From contig JAQBNZ010000036.1 in the NCBI GenBank assembly GCA_028288285.1, forward strand, positions 1 through 36,239: a stretch of 36,239 nt of DNA. Direction: 5' to 3'. The notes beneath the pieces were generated by a model, which saw nothing but the letters and a program-made list of their open reading frames with translations, was not told the DNA's origin and did no database searches. This document shows positions 16,025-25,766 of the stretch, one piece after another. This DNA is from Mucilaginibacter sp. (lineage in GTDB: Bacteria; Bacteroidota; Bacteroidia; Sphingobacteriales; Sphingobacteriaceae). Every line of letters begins with the position of its first letter. Within the stretch, counting starts at the first letter, position 1. A program made the position numbers and the translations under genes.

Positions 16025-16228
16025 ATGAAAAGTGCAAAACTAGTATCGAATTCCGTAGAAAAAGGCATCCTTAATGATGCCATTAATTCTTCAGACAATG
16101 AACAGTTAGACCTCTACAAAGCCATTTTTGGCGGAACAGGTAGTGATTGTCCCGTTGTGGCCATTAGCCAGCTGAGCTCAAGAGTATCAGCTTATGATAA
16201 GACTGATCAGCAGTTCTTACGCATATAA
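16025..16228 (+). CDS. RiPP precursor A with GG leader and 30-residue core
   Basis: 67 residues from ATG at 16025. A longer frame from 15968 adds 19 residues unlike a leader start. The leader (1-37) includes LVSNSVEKGILNDAINSSDN and ends DLYKAIFGG, a double-glycine cleavage motif. The predicted core (38-67) is TGSDCPVVAISQL then SSRVSAYDKTDQQFLRI. It has one Cys (42), several Ser/Thr, and two aromatics placed as Y57-D-K59 and F64-L-R66, spacing suited to three-residue cyclophanes made by FxsB-like radical SAM enzymes. A perfect 13-bp hairpin follows the stop and separates it from the maturase operon. The C39 domain of the exporter at 20306-22495 would cleave after GG37. No close family known to me. 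Confidence 0.68.
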   Translation: MKSAKLVSNSVEKGILNDAINSSDNEQLDLYKAIFGGTGSDCPVVAISQLSSRVSAYDKTDQQFLRI

Positions 16229-16241
16229 CGGCTTGACGTTT

Positions 16242-16303
16242 AAAGATAGCCAATTTCGTATGATTAAGTCAGGTACCTAAACCTTCGCAGATTGGCTATC
16301 TTT
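16242..16303 (+). terminator. Long-loop hairpin after precursor A
   Basis: Arms AAAGATAGCCAAT (16242-16254) and its exact complement (16291-16303), with a 36-nt loop that can fold further. It lies 14 bp after the precursor stop and ends in a short T-run. It would stop or attenuate transcription so that precursor is made in excess of maturase. Confidence 0.65.
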
Positions 16304-16420
16304 TCCATCATCCACGTATGGGCTTTATTTTAACATAAAGTCGGAGATATAAACACTTTTCAATTTAAATTCCGGTTAATCGAGTACACAGCAAGATTCA
16401 TTTCGAAACCTATCCCAACA

Positions 16421-17683
16421 ATGAAAGAAGTAAACTCTTATGTGCTTAAGGTGGCGAGTCGCTGCAATCTTAACTGTTCTTATTGTTACATGTACAATTT
16501 AGGAGACACGACCTATTTAAAGCAACCTAAGTTCATGTCACTTCATACAATTACTGCTTTGTCAGTTCGGTTAAAAGCCTACTGTGATGCTACAGGGGTT
16601 GACTATATTCATATTATCTTTCATGGTGGGGAACCGCTATTGCTTAGCCAGGATTATTTTATCGACTGTATTGAAATATTAAAAAGTACTTCTTCTGATA
16701 TTAAATTCTCTTTTTCTGTTCAAACAAATGGTGTCACTATAAACAAGGAGTGGTACGACTTATTTAAGGCTAATAATGTTAAAGTTGGGATTAGCTTGGA
16801 TGGCCCTAAAAAGCATCATGACGAATTCCGGTTATTTCATAATGGAAAGGGTTCATACGATGAAGTCGCTCAGGCAATCAGAATCGGAAATGGCAATGGC
16901 CTGGCCGGAATTTTAATGGTGATTAATACCAATATCCCCACCAGGGAATTTTATCAGGAGATTAAAGAACTTAATGTTGGTAAATTAAATTTGTTATTCC
17001 CGGACGGGCATTATGATAGGCTTCCCAACGGATTCGACGGGCTGAAATTTGGAGATGATAATTATACGCCTTATGCGGACTGGCTGATTGAACTTTTTTT
17101 AATCTGGAAAAGTGATAGGCTCAGGCCAATCATAAGGTTATTTGAAACCTTAATTGAAATGGTTGCAGGCATAGACGGAATTGGAAATCAAGGCTTCGGA
17201 AGAACTAAAAATGGTGTTGTGGTAATTGAAACGGATGGAGGTATCGAGGTCACAGATTCATTAAGGGCATGTTATGAAGGAATCACAAGAAATGGTATCA
17301 ACGTTCATACCAGTAATATAGAAGACCTTTTTAAAGATGATATTTTTGAAGTTTACTACCATGCCCATGACATGGTGTGCGAGCAGTGTCTCAATTGTCC
17401 GGTTTATGATTTCTGCGGAGGTGGTTTCCTGGGGAACCGATTTGCCAACCATAATGGTTTTAACAATCCAACCATCTATTGCAGGGACATGATTCGTCTG
17501 ATAAGCTTTATACAAAATGACTTCCTGCAAAGTCTTCCTTTAGATGCTATAAATAGCCTGAAGGGGGTACAGAAGCTATCGTATGCTGATGTGATAGAAG
17601 ATATAAGCAAGCCGTTTTTAGTTAAAATCGATGATGATGTAAAACAAAAACTCATTTCTTTTAAGCAGCCCGTTTTAATATGA
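16421..17683 (+). CDS. Radical SAM/SPASM peptide maturase, FxsB/HaaB-like (cassette A)
   Basis: 420 residues. The N-terminal motif YVLKVASRCNLNCSYCYMYN holds the CxxxCxxC cluster ligands (Cys15, 19, 22), and IIFHGGEPLLLS is the 'GGEP' SAM-binding motif. The C-terminal part (about 320-350) has CEQCLNCPVYDFCGGGFLGN and 'NHNGFNNPTIYCRDMI', a SPASM-type auxiliary cluster region of the FxsB and related cyclophane-forming maturases. Members of that group form carbon-carbon links between an aromatic residue and a residue two positions later. It begins an operon with the three HxD...H genes (4-bp overlap with the next) and the C39 exporter. Its probable substrate is precursor A, 190 bp upstream. The exact reaction is inferred. 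Confidence 0.82.
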   Translation: MKEVNSYVLKVASRCNLNCSYCYMYNLGDTTYLKQPKFMSLHTITALSVRLKAYCDATGVDYIHIIFHGGEPLLLSQDYFIDCIEILKSTSSDIKFSFSVQTNGVTINKEWYDLFKANNVKVGISLDGPKKHHDEFRLFHNGKGSYDEVAQAIRIGNGNGLAGILMVINTNIPTREFYQEIKELNVGKLNLLFPDGHYDRLPNGFDGLKFGDDNYTPYADWLIELFLIWKSDRLRPIIRLFETLIEMVAGIDGIGNQGFGRTKNGVVVIETDGGIEVTDSLRACYEGITRNGINVHTSNIEDLFKDDIFEVYYHAHDMVCEQCLNCPVYDFCGGGFLGNRFANHNGFNNPTIYCRDMIRLISFIQNDFLQSLPLDAINSLKGVQKLSYADVIEDISKPFLVKIDDDVKQKLISFKQPVLI

Positions 17684-18522
17684 ACTTAAAGGAAGGTCTT
17701 CGTATATATAGCCACATAGATAACGTCTCAGAACAATTTTTTATTAACAGTGGAACGACTCCGGCTACAGAAAAAACCGGCTTATATTATAATCCGGGGT
17801 CATATGTCCCCATAAACGATTGGCGTAAGCTGACACAAGAGGAAACTAATTTATTGTTTAGGAAAAAGTCTGAGCAAAATTTCAGTAGAGGTATAGGTAT
17901 TGGAACAATCCCGGAAAATCTGAAAAAGTCTTTAATTTCTTTGCGCTTAGACGAGTGTGTTATGCCCGATGATGTGTATCCGAAAGTAAGGGAACAGGAA
18001 GAACTAGTTAAATCAATTACAAAAGAACTTGAAATGTTCTTTAATCTTTTTTCTTCTACCAGATATTTTAAATTTCACCGGATTACCCGGGCTATGCCTA
18101 ACCGCGAAACCATTACCTGCCACTATATCGATGAAAAGTTTATATATATAGGCTTGCATATAGATCAAAGTAAGGTTTTTACCATACATACCGCCTATAA
18201 ATCGGGAAATCGTATATCCATTAATTTAAGTCGGGAAACAAGGTCATTAGCCTTTATTAACCTTTCTGTGATTCAGATATACAATATGATTAAAAAGAAG
18301 GCGGATTTAAATAATGTGATGGTTGTCCCCGATAATATCGGACATTTGTTTTTTAAGCATTACCCTGAATATCCAGCCGTAAAAATGGATTTGAAACCCT
18401 ACCAGTATTACATCGCTCCAACTGATAATTTTTTGCATGATGCAACAACCCTGGGAAATGAAAATATAGATATCACAATTGTTTATACAGGTGTTTTTGA
18501 CAGGTTGACGACAGTTAATTAG
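17680..18522 (+). CDS. HxD...H tailoring-enzyme-like protein, paralogue 1
   Basis: 280 residues, overlapping the radical SAM gene by 4 bp. The N-terminal region has GLRIYSHIDNVSEQFFINSGTT in two short blocks and VPINDWRKL. The core shows FKFHRITRAMPNRETITCHY, then GLHIDQSKVFTIHTAY (His160, Asp162), GNRISINLSRETRSLAFINL and 'YQYYIAPTDNFLHDATTLGN' (His253). A His-x-Asp followed about 90 residues later by an invariant His is the metal triad of Fe(II)/2-oxoglutarate oxygenases, but the usual 2-oxoglutarate Arg after the last His is not conserved among the three copies. A hydroxylase or related oxidase acting on precursor A is my best guess. The family is not recognised with certainty. This copy is the most divergent of the three. 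Confidence 0.6.
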   Translation: MNLKEGLRIYSHIDNVSEQFFINSGTTPATEKTGLYYNPGSYVPINDWRKLTQEETNLLFRKKSEQNFSRGIGIGTIPENLKKSLISLRLDECVMPDDVYPKVREQEELVKSITKELEMFFNLFSSTRYFKFHRITRAMPNRETITCHYIDEKFIYIGLHIDQSKVFTIHTAYKSGNRISINLSRETRSLAFINLSVIQIYNMIKKKADLNNVMVVPDNIGHLFFKHYPEYPAVKMDLKPYQYYIAPTDNFLHDATTLGNENIDITIVYTGVFDRLTTVN

Positions 18523-18538
18523 ATAATATTCAGATCGG

Positions 18539-19417
18539 ATGAAATTAAAGAAAGGCATTGTAATAGATAATCAGCTACCCGGAGGTTATGAGGAGGTTCA
18601 AATTAACTCGGGAACAATAGGTTATGTAGATCGTACCCTTCAAAAAGTGAATTTTGAAGAATTTAAATATATCCCCCAATTTGAAGACGATGCTTACGTT
18701 CCCAGGCCGGATTGGAGAAGCTTAGCCCCTCAAGAATTGGCTTGCCTGCTATCAAACGAGAATTTAAATGATCATAACACAGTCTATTTGGGAGAAATAC
18801 CTCAAAAACTTAAAGATAGTTTCCAAGACTTGGCACTGACCGGGTCGAAAGACAGGGATGACGTTTATGAAAAGCTCTCAAGGCAAGTGAAAAAAACAAA
18901 AGAGCTGAATTTAAACTTAAATATTTTATTGTCACAACTGTCTGACAATAAACCATTTCATTTTCATTGTATCGGCACGAATTTTCCAAACTTAGAAACG
19001 GTGGCCTGTAACCTTTACGGGTTGCCGCATAATTACAAACCTCAGGATATAAAATATATGGGAATGCACAATGACAGCTCTGTTCACACGTCTATCCAGA
19101 CAGCGCATAAGTTTGGCAATCGTATAGCTATAAATTTAGGAGCCGAATCCCGATCATTTCTGTTTGTGAACCTGTCCATGAAACAAGCCTTAAATATGCT
19201 TAAAAGAAAGATTGATGTGAATCAACAGGGGGTTAATATTACAAATATATCAAGGATTTTTTTTGAACATTTTCCTGATTACCCTGTAATAAGAATACAA
19301 CAAAAGCCTTATCAGTATTATATAGCCCCGACCGACAATTGCTTTCATGACGGTTCTACTATTGGAAATACCAACTTGGACATTACAATGATTTTTCTGG
19401 GTCGATTCAGCAATTAA
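18539..19417 (+). CDS. HxD...H tailoring-enzyme-like protein, paralogue 2
   Basis: 292 residues, starting 16 bp after paralogue 1. It shares the start LKKGIVIDNQ...INSGTI, the block DAYVPRPDWRSL, and the core FHFHCIGTNFPNLETVACNL, GMHNDSSVHTSIQTAH (His177, Asp179), 'GNRIAINLGAESRSFLFVNL' and 'YQYYIAPTDNCFHDGSTIGN' (His270). The FHFHC segment in copies 2 and 3 replaces FKFHR in copy 1. Retention of the HxD and distal His in all three copies argues that each is an active metal enzyme rather than a decaying duplicate. It ends just before paralogue 3 (10 bp), within one operon. The exact reaction and substrate residue are unknown. Confidence 0.6.
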   Translation: MKLKKGIVIDNQLPGGYEEVQINSGTIGYVDRTLQKVNFEEFKYIPQFEDDAYVPRPDWRSLAPQELACLLSNENLNDHNTVYLGEIPQKLKDSFQDLALTGSKDRDDVYEKLSRQVKKTKELNLNLNILLSQLSDNKPFHFHCIGTNFPNLETVACNLYGLPHNYKPQDIKYMGMHNDSSVHTSIQTAHKFGNRIAINLGAESRSFLFVNLSMKQALNMLKRKIDVNQQGVNITNISRIFFEHFPDYPVIRIQQKPYQYYIAPTDNCFHDGSTIGNTNLDITMIFLGRFSN

Positions 19418-19427
19418 CATAAAAAGA

Positions 19428-20312
19428 ATGTCAATGCAATTGAAAAAAGGAATAAAGCTGCATAGTTTGGCTTCGGATGGTTATGATTCCGTTTTTATTA
19501 ATTCCGGAACAATACCGGCTGATAAACTGGCATTGGAAAAGGTCGATTTTGGGGATTTTAATTTTACCCCGCTTTTTCGGGATAATGCATACGTGCCGAA
19601 AAAGGACTGGAAGTGCTTAAATCGGATAGAAATTAAGGCAATTCAATCCAATGATGAACGGCGTGATTATAATACCATTTACATTGGCGACACTTCTGAC
19701 AATCTCAAAGGTATTTTTCGAAGACTCGAAATCGAAGATTTAAAGAGTAGGCAGGAGGTGATGAGCAGCATTAAGGAAAAACCGGAGTTAATAAAGGAAT
19801 TAAGTAGAGAAATGCAGCGCTTTCTTTTACATATAGCAAATGGGAAACCATTTCACTTTCATTGCATTGCTGCTAATCTTCCAAATTTGGAAATGGTTGC
19901 CTGTGATGTAAGTAAACTGCCTCCAAACTTCACGGTACCTCAAAAAAAATATAACGGGTTACACAATGATGGGACAAAATTTATGTCCATACATAGCACG
20001 TATAAATATGGCAACCGGATAACTATTAACTTGGGTAAACAATCGAGGATCTTTTATTTTATCAATTTAACTTTAATACAGGTAATTAATATGTTAAAGC
20101 AACAGATTAATGTTAAAGAGCATAACGTAAATGTTCACAACATTGCGGCCTGTTTTTTTAAATATTTCCCCGATTATCCGGTCATAAAACTAATTCAGAA
20201 ACCCTATCAATATTATATCGCTCCCACAGATAATTGCTTTCATGATGGGTCGACTTTAGGTAATGCCGCATTAGATATTAACATGGTTTATTTCGGCTCA
20301 TTCAAATGTTGA
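19428..20312 (+). CDS. HxD...H tailoring-enzyme-like protein, paralogue 3
   Basis: 294 residues. An internal ATG three codons in (MQLKKGIKL) aligns better with the other two starts. The core has FHFHCIAANLPNLEMVACDV, GLHNDGTKFMSIHSTYKYGN (His179, Asp181), 'NRITINLGKQSRIFYFINL' and 'YQYYIAPTDNCFHDGSTLGN' (His272). It ends ...FGSFKC, without the Arg found near the end of the other two. By eye it is closer to paralogue 2 than to paralogue 1, suggesting a first duplication followed by a second. The stop overlaps the start of the exporter gene by 7 bp, so translation is probably coupled. Role as in paralogue 1, inferred. Confidence 0.6.
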   Translation: MSMQLKKGIKLHSLASDGYDSVFINSGTIPADKLALEKVDFGDFNFTPLFRDNAYVPKKDWKCLNRIEIKAIQSNDERRDYNTIYIGDTSDNLKGIFRRLEIEDLKSRQEVMSSIKEKPELIKELSREMQRFLLHIANGKPFHFHCIAANLPNLEMVACDVSKLPPNFTVPQKKYNGLHNDGTKFMSIHSTYKYGNRITINLGKQSRIFYFINLTLIQVINMLKQQINVKEHNVNVHNIAACFFKYFPDYPVIKLIQKPYQYYIAPTDNCFHDGSTLGNAALDINMVYFGSFKC

Positions 20313-22495
20313 ATATTTCAAAATATCCTTTCCAAAGACAACTTGATTCCATGGACTGTGGTCCTGCCTGTTTAAAGATGGTCGCCGCATTTTATGGGAT
20401 ACACACTGAAATTTCCAATTTAAGGGAATTATGTAACACTTCGCGATTAGGTACAAATATTGGCGACATTGTACATGCAGCTGAGCGAATTGGTTTAAAA
20501 TCTCTGGTTTTCAAAACTACGACTGATTATCTTTCTGAAAAGCAGCCGTTCCCATGTATACTTCATTGGCGTAAAAATCATTATGCCGTTCTCTACAAAA
20601 TTAAAAATGACAGGTTTACGATAGGGGATCCAGGGCATGGAATCACTACGCTTAGCAGACATGAGTTTATTGAGGGATGGTTAGATAAGCACGAGAAAGG
20701 AATTGCATTGTTTATCGAACCGGATGTAGAAACTAACAGGACAACCACTATGCAATGGATCCAAAAGAAGACTATCTTTCAGCAATTTGTTGGCTTTTTA
20801 ACACCTCATAGAAAGCAAATAATTTTGCTATGTCTCATTATAATTATTACCAGCACGATTTCATTACTTATCCCAAAAACGATTCAATTTATGACGGATC
20901 AGGGCATAGGTAAAAAAAATATTAGTATCATCTGGAAAGCGCTTATATTTCAATTTGTGTTGTTTGGAAGTTTAACGCTTTCCAATTACTTACGTAGCTT
21001 TATTCAAACCAAACTAAGTACTAAGTTAAGTATAACCATTATTTCAGATTTCCTGATCAAATTGCTTAGGCTTCCTATATCGTTTTTCGACACTAAAAAT
21101 CATGCGGACATCTATCAGCGAATTAATGACCATTCCAGGATAGAATCCTTTTTGTCAACCAGGTTGGTTTCATTTATCTTTTCCGGCGTACTTGTGATAA
21201 CTTATCTGTTTCAATTTTTTTGGTTCGACAAATACATTGTTTTATGCTTTCTCTCGTTCACAGTGTTATCATTCATTTGGTTTTTTCTGTTCATGGAAAA
21301 GCGGAAAAACCTTGACTATCGCAGATTCGGGCTGGCTATTGAAGAGAGACACTATCTGAACGACCTCATTTCAGGCATGACGGAAATTAAACTTAACAAT
21401 GCTCAGCTTGGAAAAGTATACAGGTGGAAAATATTGCAGGATAAATTGTACAGTTTCAAGTTGAAGAGTCTTAAACTTACTAATGTTCAGCAAAATGGCA
21501 TAAACACTGTCAATCAAATTAAAAGTATATCGATTACCTTTTTATGCTCATATTGGGTCATTAACGGTTCAATAACGTTTGGAGTAATGCTGAGTATTGG
21601 ATACATCGTTGGGCAGCTAACCGTTCCTATCGGAGATATCATGAGCTTTTTTAATGATTACCAGGATGCCAAAATTTCGTTCGAAAGGCTAAATGAGGTG
21701 CAACTGAAGGCCGACGAAAATGATGAAAGTAAGATCGGTTTTCCAGATAAGTTCAGCAACGGATTCAAGATTACAAACGTTTCATTTAAATATGCGGGGT
21801 TCCAAAGTCCTTACATTTTGCGTGGCGTTAATGCAATTATACCTAAAGGGAAAATAACGGCAATTGTTGGAACCAGCGGCAGCGGAAAAACTACGCTGAT
21901 GAAACTTTTACTTTCCTTTTACAGCCCCCAGGAAGGAAACATAGCAATCGATAATATTAATCTTCAAAATATCAATACAGACCAACTCAGAAGCCAATGC
22001 GGCGTGGTTATGCAAGATGGGTACATTTATAATTCTTCCATTGCACAAAACGTTGCTATGGATGATAACAACATCGACATTGATAAGGTTTTACACGCGC
22101 TTAAAATTGCTTGTCTTTTCGAGTTTGTCGATTTGTTACCTCAAAAACATGATACTTTACTCGGAACAGTTGGAGTTGATTTGAGTGGAGGCCAAAGGCA
22201 GCGTCTGTTTATTGCCAGATCTGTTTATAAAGACCCTCAAATTATCTTTTTTGATGAGGCGACAAATTCGTTGGACACAAATAACGAACGGGCGATAATG
22301 GAGAATTTAGAGCATTTTTTTATTGGTAAAACCGTCGTGGTGATCGCTCATCGGCTAAGTACAGTTCGAAATGCTGACCAGATTATCGTATTGGAAAAGG
22401 GTGAGATCGTAGAGGCCGGGTCACATTTGACGTTAACAAAAGACCGCGGAAAGTATTTTGAACTGGTAAAAAATCAACTGGAGCTCGGAACGTAA
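20306..22495 (+). CDS. C39-peptidase ABC exporter (PCAT type), cassette A
   Basis: 729 residues. The N-terminal peptidase C39 domain has catalytic Cys18 in QLDSMDCGPACLKM, His92 in HWRKNHYAVLYK and Asp108 in IGDPGHG. A membrane domain of about six helices (170-440) follows, then an ATPase with Walker A GTSGSGKTT, signature LSGGQRQR, Walker B IIFFDEATNSLD and switch His in VVIAHRLSTV. Such transporters cut leader peptides after GG and export the core. Co-transcribed with the maturase and three tailoring genes, it most likely processes precursor A after GG37. The C39 catalytic residues look intact. Confidence 0.93.
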   Translation: MLNISKYPFQRQLDSMDCGPACLKMVAAFYGIHTEISNLRELCNTSRLGTNIGDIVHAAERIGLKSLVFKTTTDYLSEKQPFPCILHWRKNHYAVLYKIKNDRFTIGDPGHGITTLSRHEFIEGWLDKHEKGIALFIEPDVETNRTTTMQWIQKKTIFQQFVGFLTPHRKQIILLCLIIIITSTISLLIPKTIQFMTDQGIGKKNISIIWKALIFQFVLFGSLTLSNYLRSFIQTKLSTKLSITIISDFLIKLLRLPISFFDTKNHADIYQRINDHSRIESFLSTRLVSFIFSGVLVITYLFQFFWFDKYIVLCFLSFTVLSFIWFFLFMEKRKNLDYRRFGLAIEERHYLNDLISGMTEIKLNNAQLGKVYRWKILQDKLYSFKLKSLKLTNVQQNGINTVNQIKSISITFLCSYWVINGSITFGVMLSIGYIVGQLTVPIGDIMSFFNDYQDAKISFERLNEVQLKADENDESKIGFPDKFSNGFKITNVSFKYAGFQSPYILRGVNAIIPKGKITAIVGTSGSGKTTLMKLLLSFYSPQEGNIAIDNINLQNINTDQLRSQCGVVMQDGYIYNSSIAQNVAMDDNNIDIDKVLHALKIACLFEFVDLLPQKHDTLLGTVGVDLSGGQRQRLFIARSVYKDPQIIFFDEATNSLDTNNERAIMENLEHFFIGKTVVVIAHRLSTVRNADQIIVLEKGEIVEAGSHLTLTKDRGKYFELVKNQLELGT

Positions 22496-23131
22496 GCGCA
22501 ATTGATTTTTGTTCGCAACAATAATTGTATTTTCCTGATGATCGTATGCCCGGAGCGCACTCTCTGCCCTGCGACTTTAGGACATATGTTAATGTCGGGA
22601 ATGCTTCAACCTTAATAGGTAACGCTAAGGCATAGTAATATATCGGTGACCCAAATGACAAATAATATTTTGCAGGTAAAAATCCGAGCAAAAGATCGAA
22701 GGAAGTTCCGAGTTAAATGCTAAAGCTTAGCGCCATAGAAAGCATCACGGAATCTGTTTTGAAATCGCTTTAAGCTTGCAATTGTTTTAATGAACGCAAG
22801 CCCACATCAATATCTGCTTAAAACATCATGCCACATACCCAAATCACTAGTGTCATTATGAATCCTATTCCCATATAATGCTGAAAAAATAACAACGTAA
22901 TAATTCATCTGCTCTCAGGAGTTCAGGCATTTATCGCTTTTCGGGATAAACCGGATAATAATCGGGACACAATGCAAATAAATTTTGTCGAGTGAATGCT
23001 AATTTAGGTTAACACCGACTGAAGAAAGCAAGGTCAATTCGAAATAAAAGGCACAAAGCCGGATTTAGTAAATCTGCCAGCATACTAGTATTTCGACTTA
23101 ATACGTGTTATTTCTTCAAACATACGCCCCT
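22496..23131. other. About 600-bp gap between cassettes A and B
   Basis: No supported gene. A 102-codon minus-strand frame overlapping the exporter 3' end (22383-22691) and a 25-codon plus frame at 22538 have no family features. No strong hairpin was found. The right end should hold the promoter of the second barrel-protein gene. Confidence 0.4.
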
Positions 23132-25576
23132 ATGAGATTATTCTACATATTCATTTTTGTCTTTTTTTCAGGTTATTCATATGCGCAAATCTCAATTGCA
23201 GGAAAAATCAGCGATGAAGGCAACAGGCCAGTAAAATATGCTACCATTGAACTAAAAAGGGACACTTCTTTAGTAAATGCGACAAGTTCCGACACCTTAG
23301 GCCAATATAATTTTTTAGGCCTTAAGCCGGGGAAATATAACCTGTCGGTGACCTATTTAAATTCGGAATCAAATTCACAAACCTTGTATCTCAAGGCTGA
23401 TACAACGATAAACGTCCAGGTTAAAGGGAAAATAAATATGCTGAACGAGGTTGTTGTAACCTCAACTGAACCTTCCTTTTTACATAAAGGAGATCGGTTT
23501 GTATTTACGCCCGGGCGCTTGTTTGCGCAAGGAAGCAGCGGCCTGGATATACTACAACATACACCGCTGATTAAGTATGATGTCAAAAATGAGACGCTGG
23601 CGATCCTTAACAGGCAAAGCACCATTATTTACATTAATAATAAAAAGACGCGATTGCCAAAAGAAATGATTTTGGAAATGCTTAAAGCATTACCAGCTGA
23701 AAATATTAAAAGCGTTGAAATAATTACAAACCCCGGAAGCGAATACGAGGCAAGCGTTGTCGGTGGAATTATCAACATCAATATTAAGCGTCAGCTTTAT
23801 GAAGGCTGGTTAGGTAATATGTCATTAACAAGCCAACAGAGTAATTATAATACGACCGTGCTTAACGGCGGATTGAATTACAGGAAAGATAAAATAGCTT
23901 TGCAAATTATCCCTTTTATAAATGATAGTTACAACTATACCACAAGTCAAAATTTACTGGATTATAGGGACGGAATAAATCAGAAACTGGACGCAAGTAA
24001 TTATCGCAGATACGTAGTGGCCGGAGGTGGATTGAATTTCGATTATGACATTGATAGTACCAATAATATCAGTTATAAAGGTTGGATTTCAAATGTTAAC
24101 GGCAATTCCAATACGGCCACCACTACCGCATTTTCCAAAAGCGGAACAAATCATGTGGACTCGTTACTAGGTGCTCCATACAAGGGTAAAGATCGTTACC
24201 TGTACAATTTTGGTAATGTTAATTACCACAAAATTTTTGATCGCTCGGGGGGACAAAAATATTTGGATGCTAATATTGATTATAACCAGTTTACCCAAAG
24301 AAACAGCTATGAAGGTAGCTTTAACCATTTAGGTCCGGATGAAGAGTTTTTAAGTGAAACCGGAAGGTATAAAAATTATCTGCCTCAGAGTTTCTTCAAT
24401 ATGTCGGAAAAATTAGAATATGGTCAGCCTATTACTCATTCTACGAGGTTCAGTGCCGGAATACAATACAGCAATACTCATGTAACCAATAATTTGGATT
24501 ACAAGAATTTTAATTACAGCAGCAATACATTAATTACTGATAGCCTGTTGACCAACGACTATCTGTATAAGGAAATTTACGCTGCCGGATTTCTAAGTCT
24601 GAATATAGATTTAAGTAAAAAGGTAAGCGCTTCAATAGGCCTGAGGCTTGAAAATACTCATTATAAGTCCTCAGTAAGCAATGGTCGTTTTTTGGCTAAC
24701 AACATGGCATTAGATACTAGCTATCTTAATTTGTTTCCCAGCTTTTCATTGAGTTATGCGAAAGATCAGCAAAACCAATTGGGCTTAAGCTTCTCAAAAA
24801 AGATCGCAAGGCCTGGAATTGAAAGCCTGTTCCCTGGTATTACTTATTACACACCAAATTATTACAGACAGAACAATCCGTTCTTACAACCCATGATATA
24901 TTATAATGGAGAACTTACTTACACCTTCAAAAGTAAGTTCAATTTTATATTTGACTACACGTTAATTAATCATGCCTATAATAATTTCACTATACCGGTA
25001 AATTTAAATGGCAGTACCATATTGAAGAGTACGACATTAAATTATGGCACTGCAAAAAGTTTTGATTTTACTGCTAATGCAACTTTACCGCTGGTAAAAG
25101 ATGTCTGGGACAGCCAGATCTCTTCATCAATTGACTATTCATCATTCAACAGTAAAATACCGGAGGTTTCCTTTGCTTTAAATAATTTCAGCTATAATTT
25201 TTATTTCGATAATACGATTTATATCTCCAAATCAAAACAGTGGACTGGATTTGTCACATTTTTCTACAACAGCAATCTGGCTGACATTAGTGGTCGGAAA
25301 ATAAATCCAAATTCCCATCTCGACCTTGGGATAAAAAAGGTGATCAGTAAAAAAATATCCCTGCTGTTTTTTGCAAACGATATATACAAGGGTAATTCAA
25401 TTAGTAAGAATCAACTTACTCCGAACACTTTATTGTCGAATAATTATGTATTAACCAATAGCTATACCAGGAGTTTTGCCATGGTGTTAAGATTCAAATT
25501 TGGAAATCCCAACTTGAAACAAAACAGAAATCATAGTATAGCTAACGATGAATTAAAAAGCAGGACCGGTCAATAA
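23132..25576 (+). CDS. Outer-membrane beta-barrel protein with carboxypeptidase-like domain (cassette B)
   Basis: 814 residues from ATG at 23132, which gives the signal peptide MRLFYIFIFVFFSGYSYAQ. A start at 23105 adds nine residues ahead of it. Order: CarboxypepD_reg-like domain (ISIAGKISDEGNRPVKYATI, 'TLGQYNFLGLKPGKYNLSV'), plug-like segment (LDILQHTPLIKYDV, TIIYINNKKTRLPKE, 'SVEIITNPGSEYEASVVGG'), then an OMP_b-brl_3 barrel to the C-terminus. It is a paralogue of the cassette A protein in domain order, length and position directly before a precursor gene. It likely acts in the outer membrane with the peptide of cassette B. Whether it imports, senses or passes the peptide outwards cannot be told from sequence. 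Confidence 0.85.
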   Translation: MRLFYIFIFVFFSGYSYAQISIAGKISDEGNRPVKYATIELKRDTSLVNATSSDTLGQYNFLGLKPGKYNLSVTYLNSESNSQTLYLKADTTINVQVKGKINMLNEVVVTSTEPSFLHKGDRFVFTPGRLFAQGSSGLDILQHTPLIKYDVKNETLAILNRQSTIIYINNKKTRLPKEMILEMLKALPAENIKSVEIITNPGSEYEASVVGGIININIKRQLYEGWLGNMSLTSQQSNYNTTVLNGGLNYRKDKIALQIIPFINDSYNYTTSQNLLDYRDGINQKLDASNYRRYVVAGGGLNFDYDIDSTNNISYKGWISNVNGNSNTATTTAFSKSGTNHVDSLLGAPYKGKDRYLYNFGNVNYHKIFDRSGGQKYLDANIDYNQFTQRNSYEGSFNHLGPDEEFLSETGRYKNYLPQSFFNMSEKLEYGQPITHSTRFSAGIQYSNTHVTNNLDYKNFNYSSNTLITDSLLTNDYLYKEIYAAGFLSLNIDLSKKVSASIGLRLENTHYKSSVSNGRFLANNMALDTSYLNLFPSFSLSYAKDQQNQLGLSFSKKIARPGIESLFPGITYYTPNYYRQNNPFLQPMIYYNGELTYTFKSKFNFIFDYTLINHAYNNFTIPVNLNGSTILKSTTLNYGTAKSFDFTANATLPLVKDVWDSQISSSIDYSSFNSKIPEVSFALNNFSYNFYFDNTIYISKSKQWTGFVTFFYNSNLADISGRKINPNSHLDLGIKKVISKKISLLFFANDIYKGNSISKNQLTPNTLLSNNYVLTNSYTRSFAMVLRFKFGNPNLKQNRNHSIANDELKSRTGQ

Positions 25577-25766
25577 CTACCAATAAGAGGCCAAACCGAA
25601 AAGCCTATAATAAACAGAGTAGGAAAATAAATTAAACGAAAAAAACAAAAACTGCACCAAGACCAAGGCATTTCAAGGAAGTGGACTTGAAGTAGGTTAA
25701 CCAAAACCTGATTATAATTAAATGAACAACTAAAAGATTAAACAACTAAAAATTAAATAATCAATC

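Noticed and set aside
22538..22615. 25-codon plus-strand frame, considered as an extra precursor
   Set aside because: No leader-like start, no GG motif and no downstream hairpin.
22383..22691. 102-codon minus-strand frame over the end of the cassette A exporter
   Set aside because: Overlaps a certain gene and has no recognisable motif.
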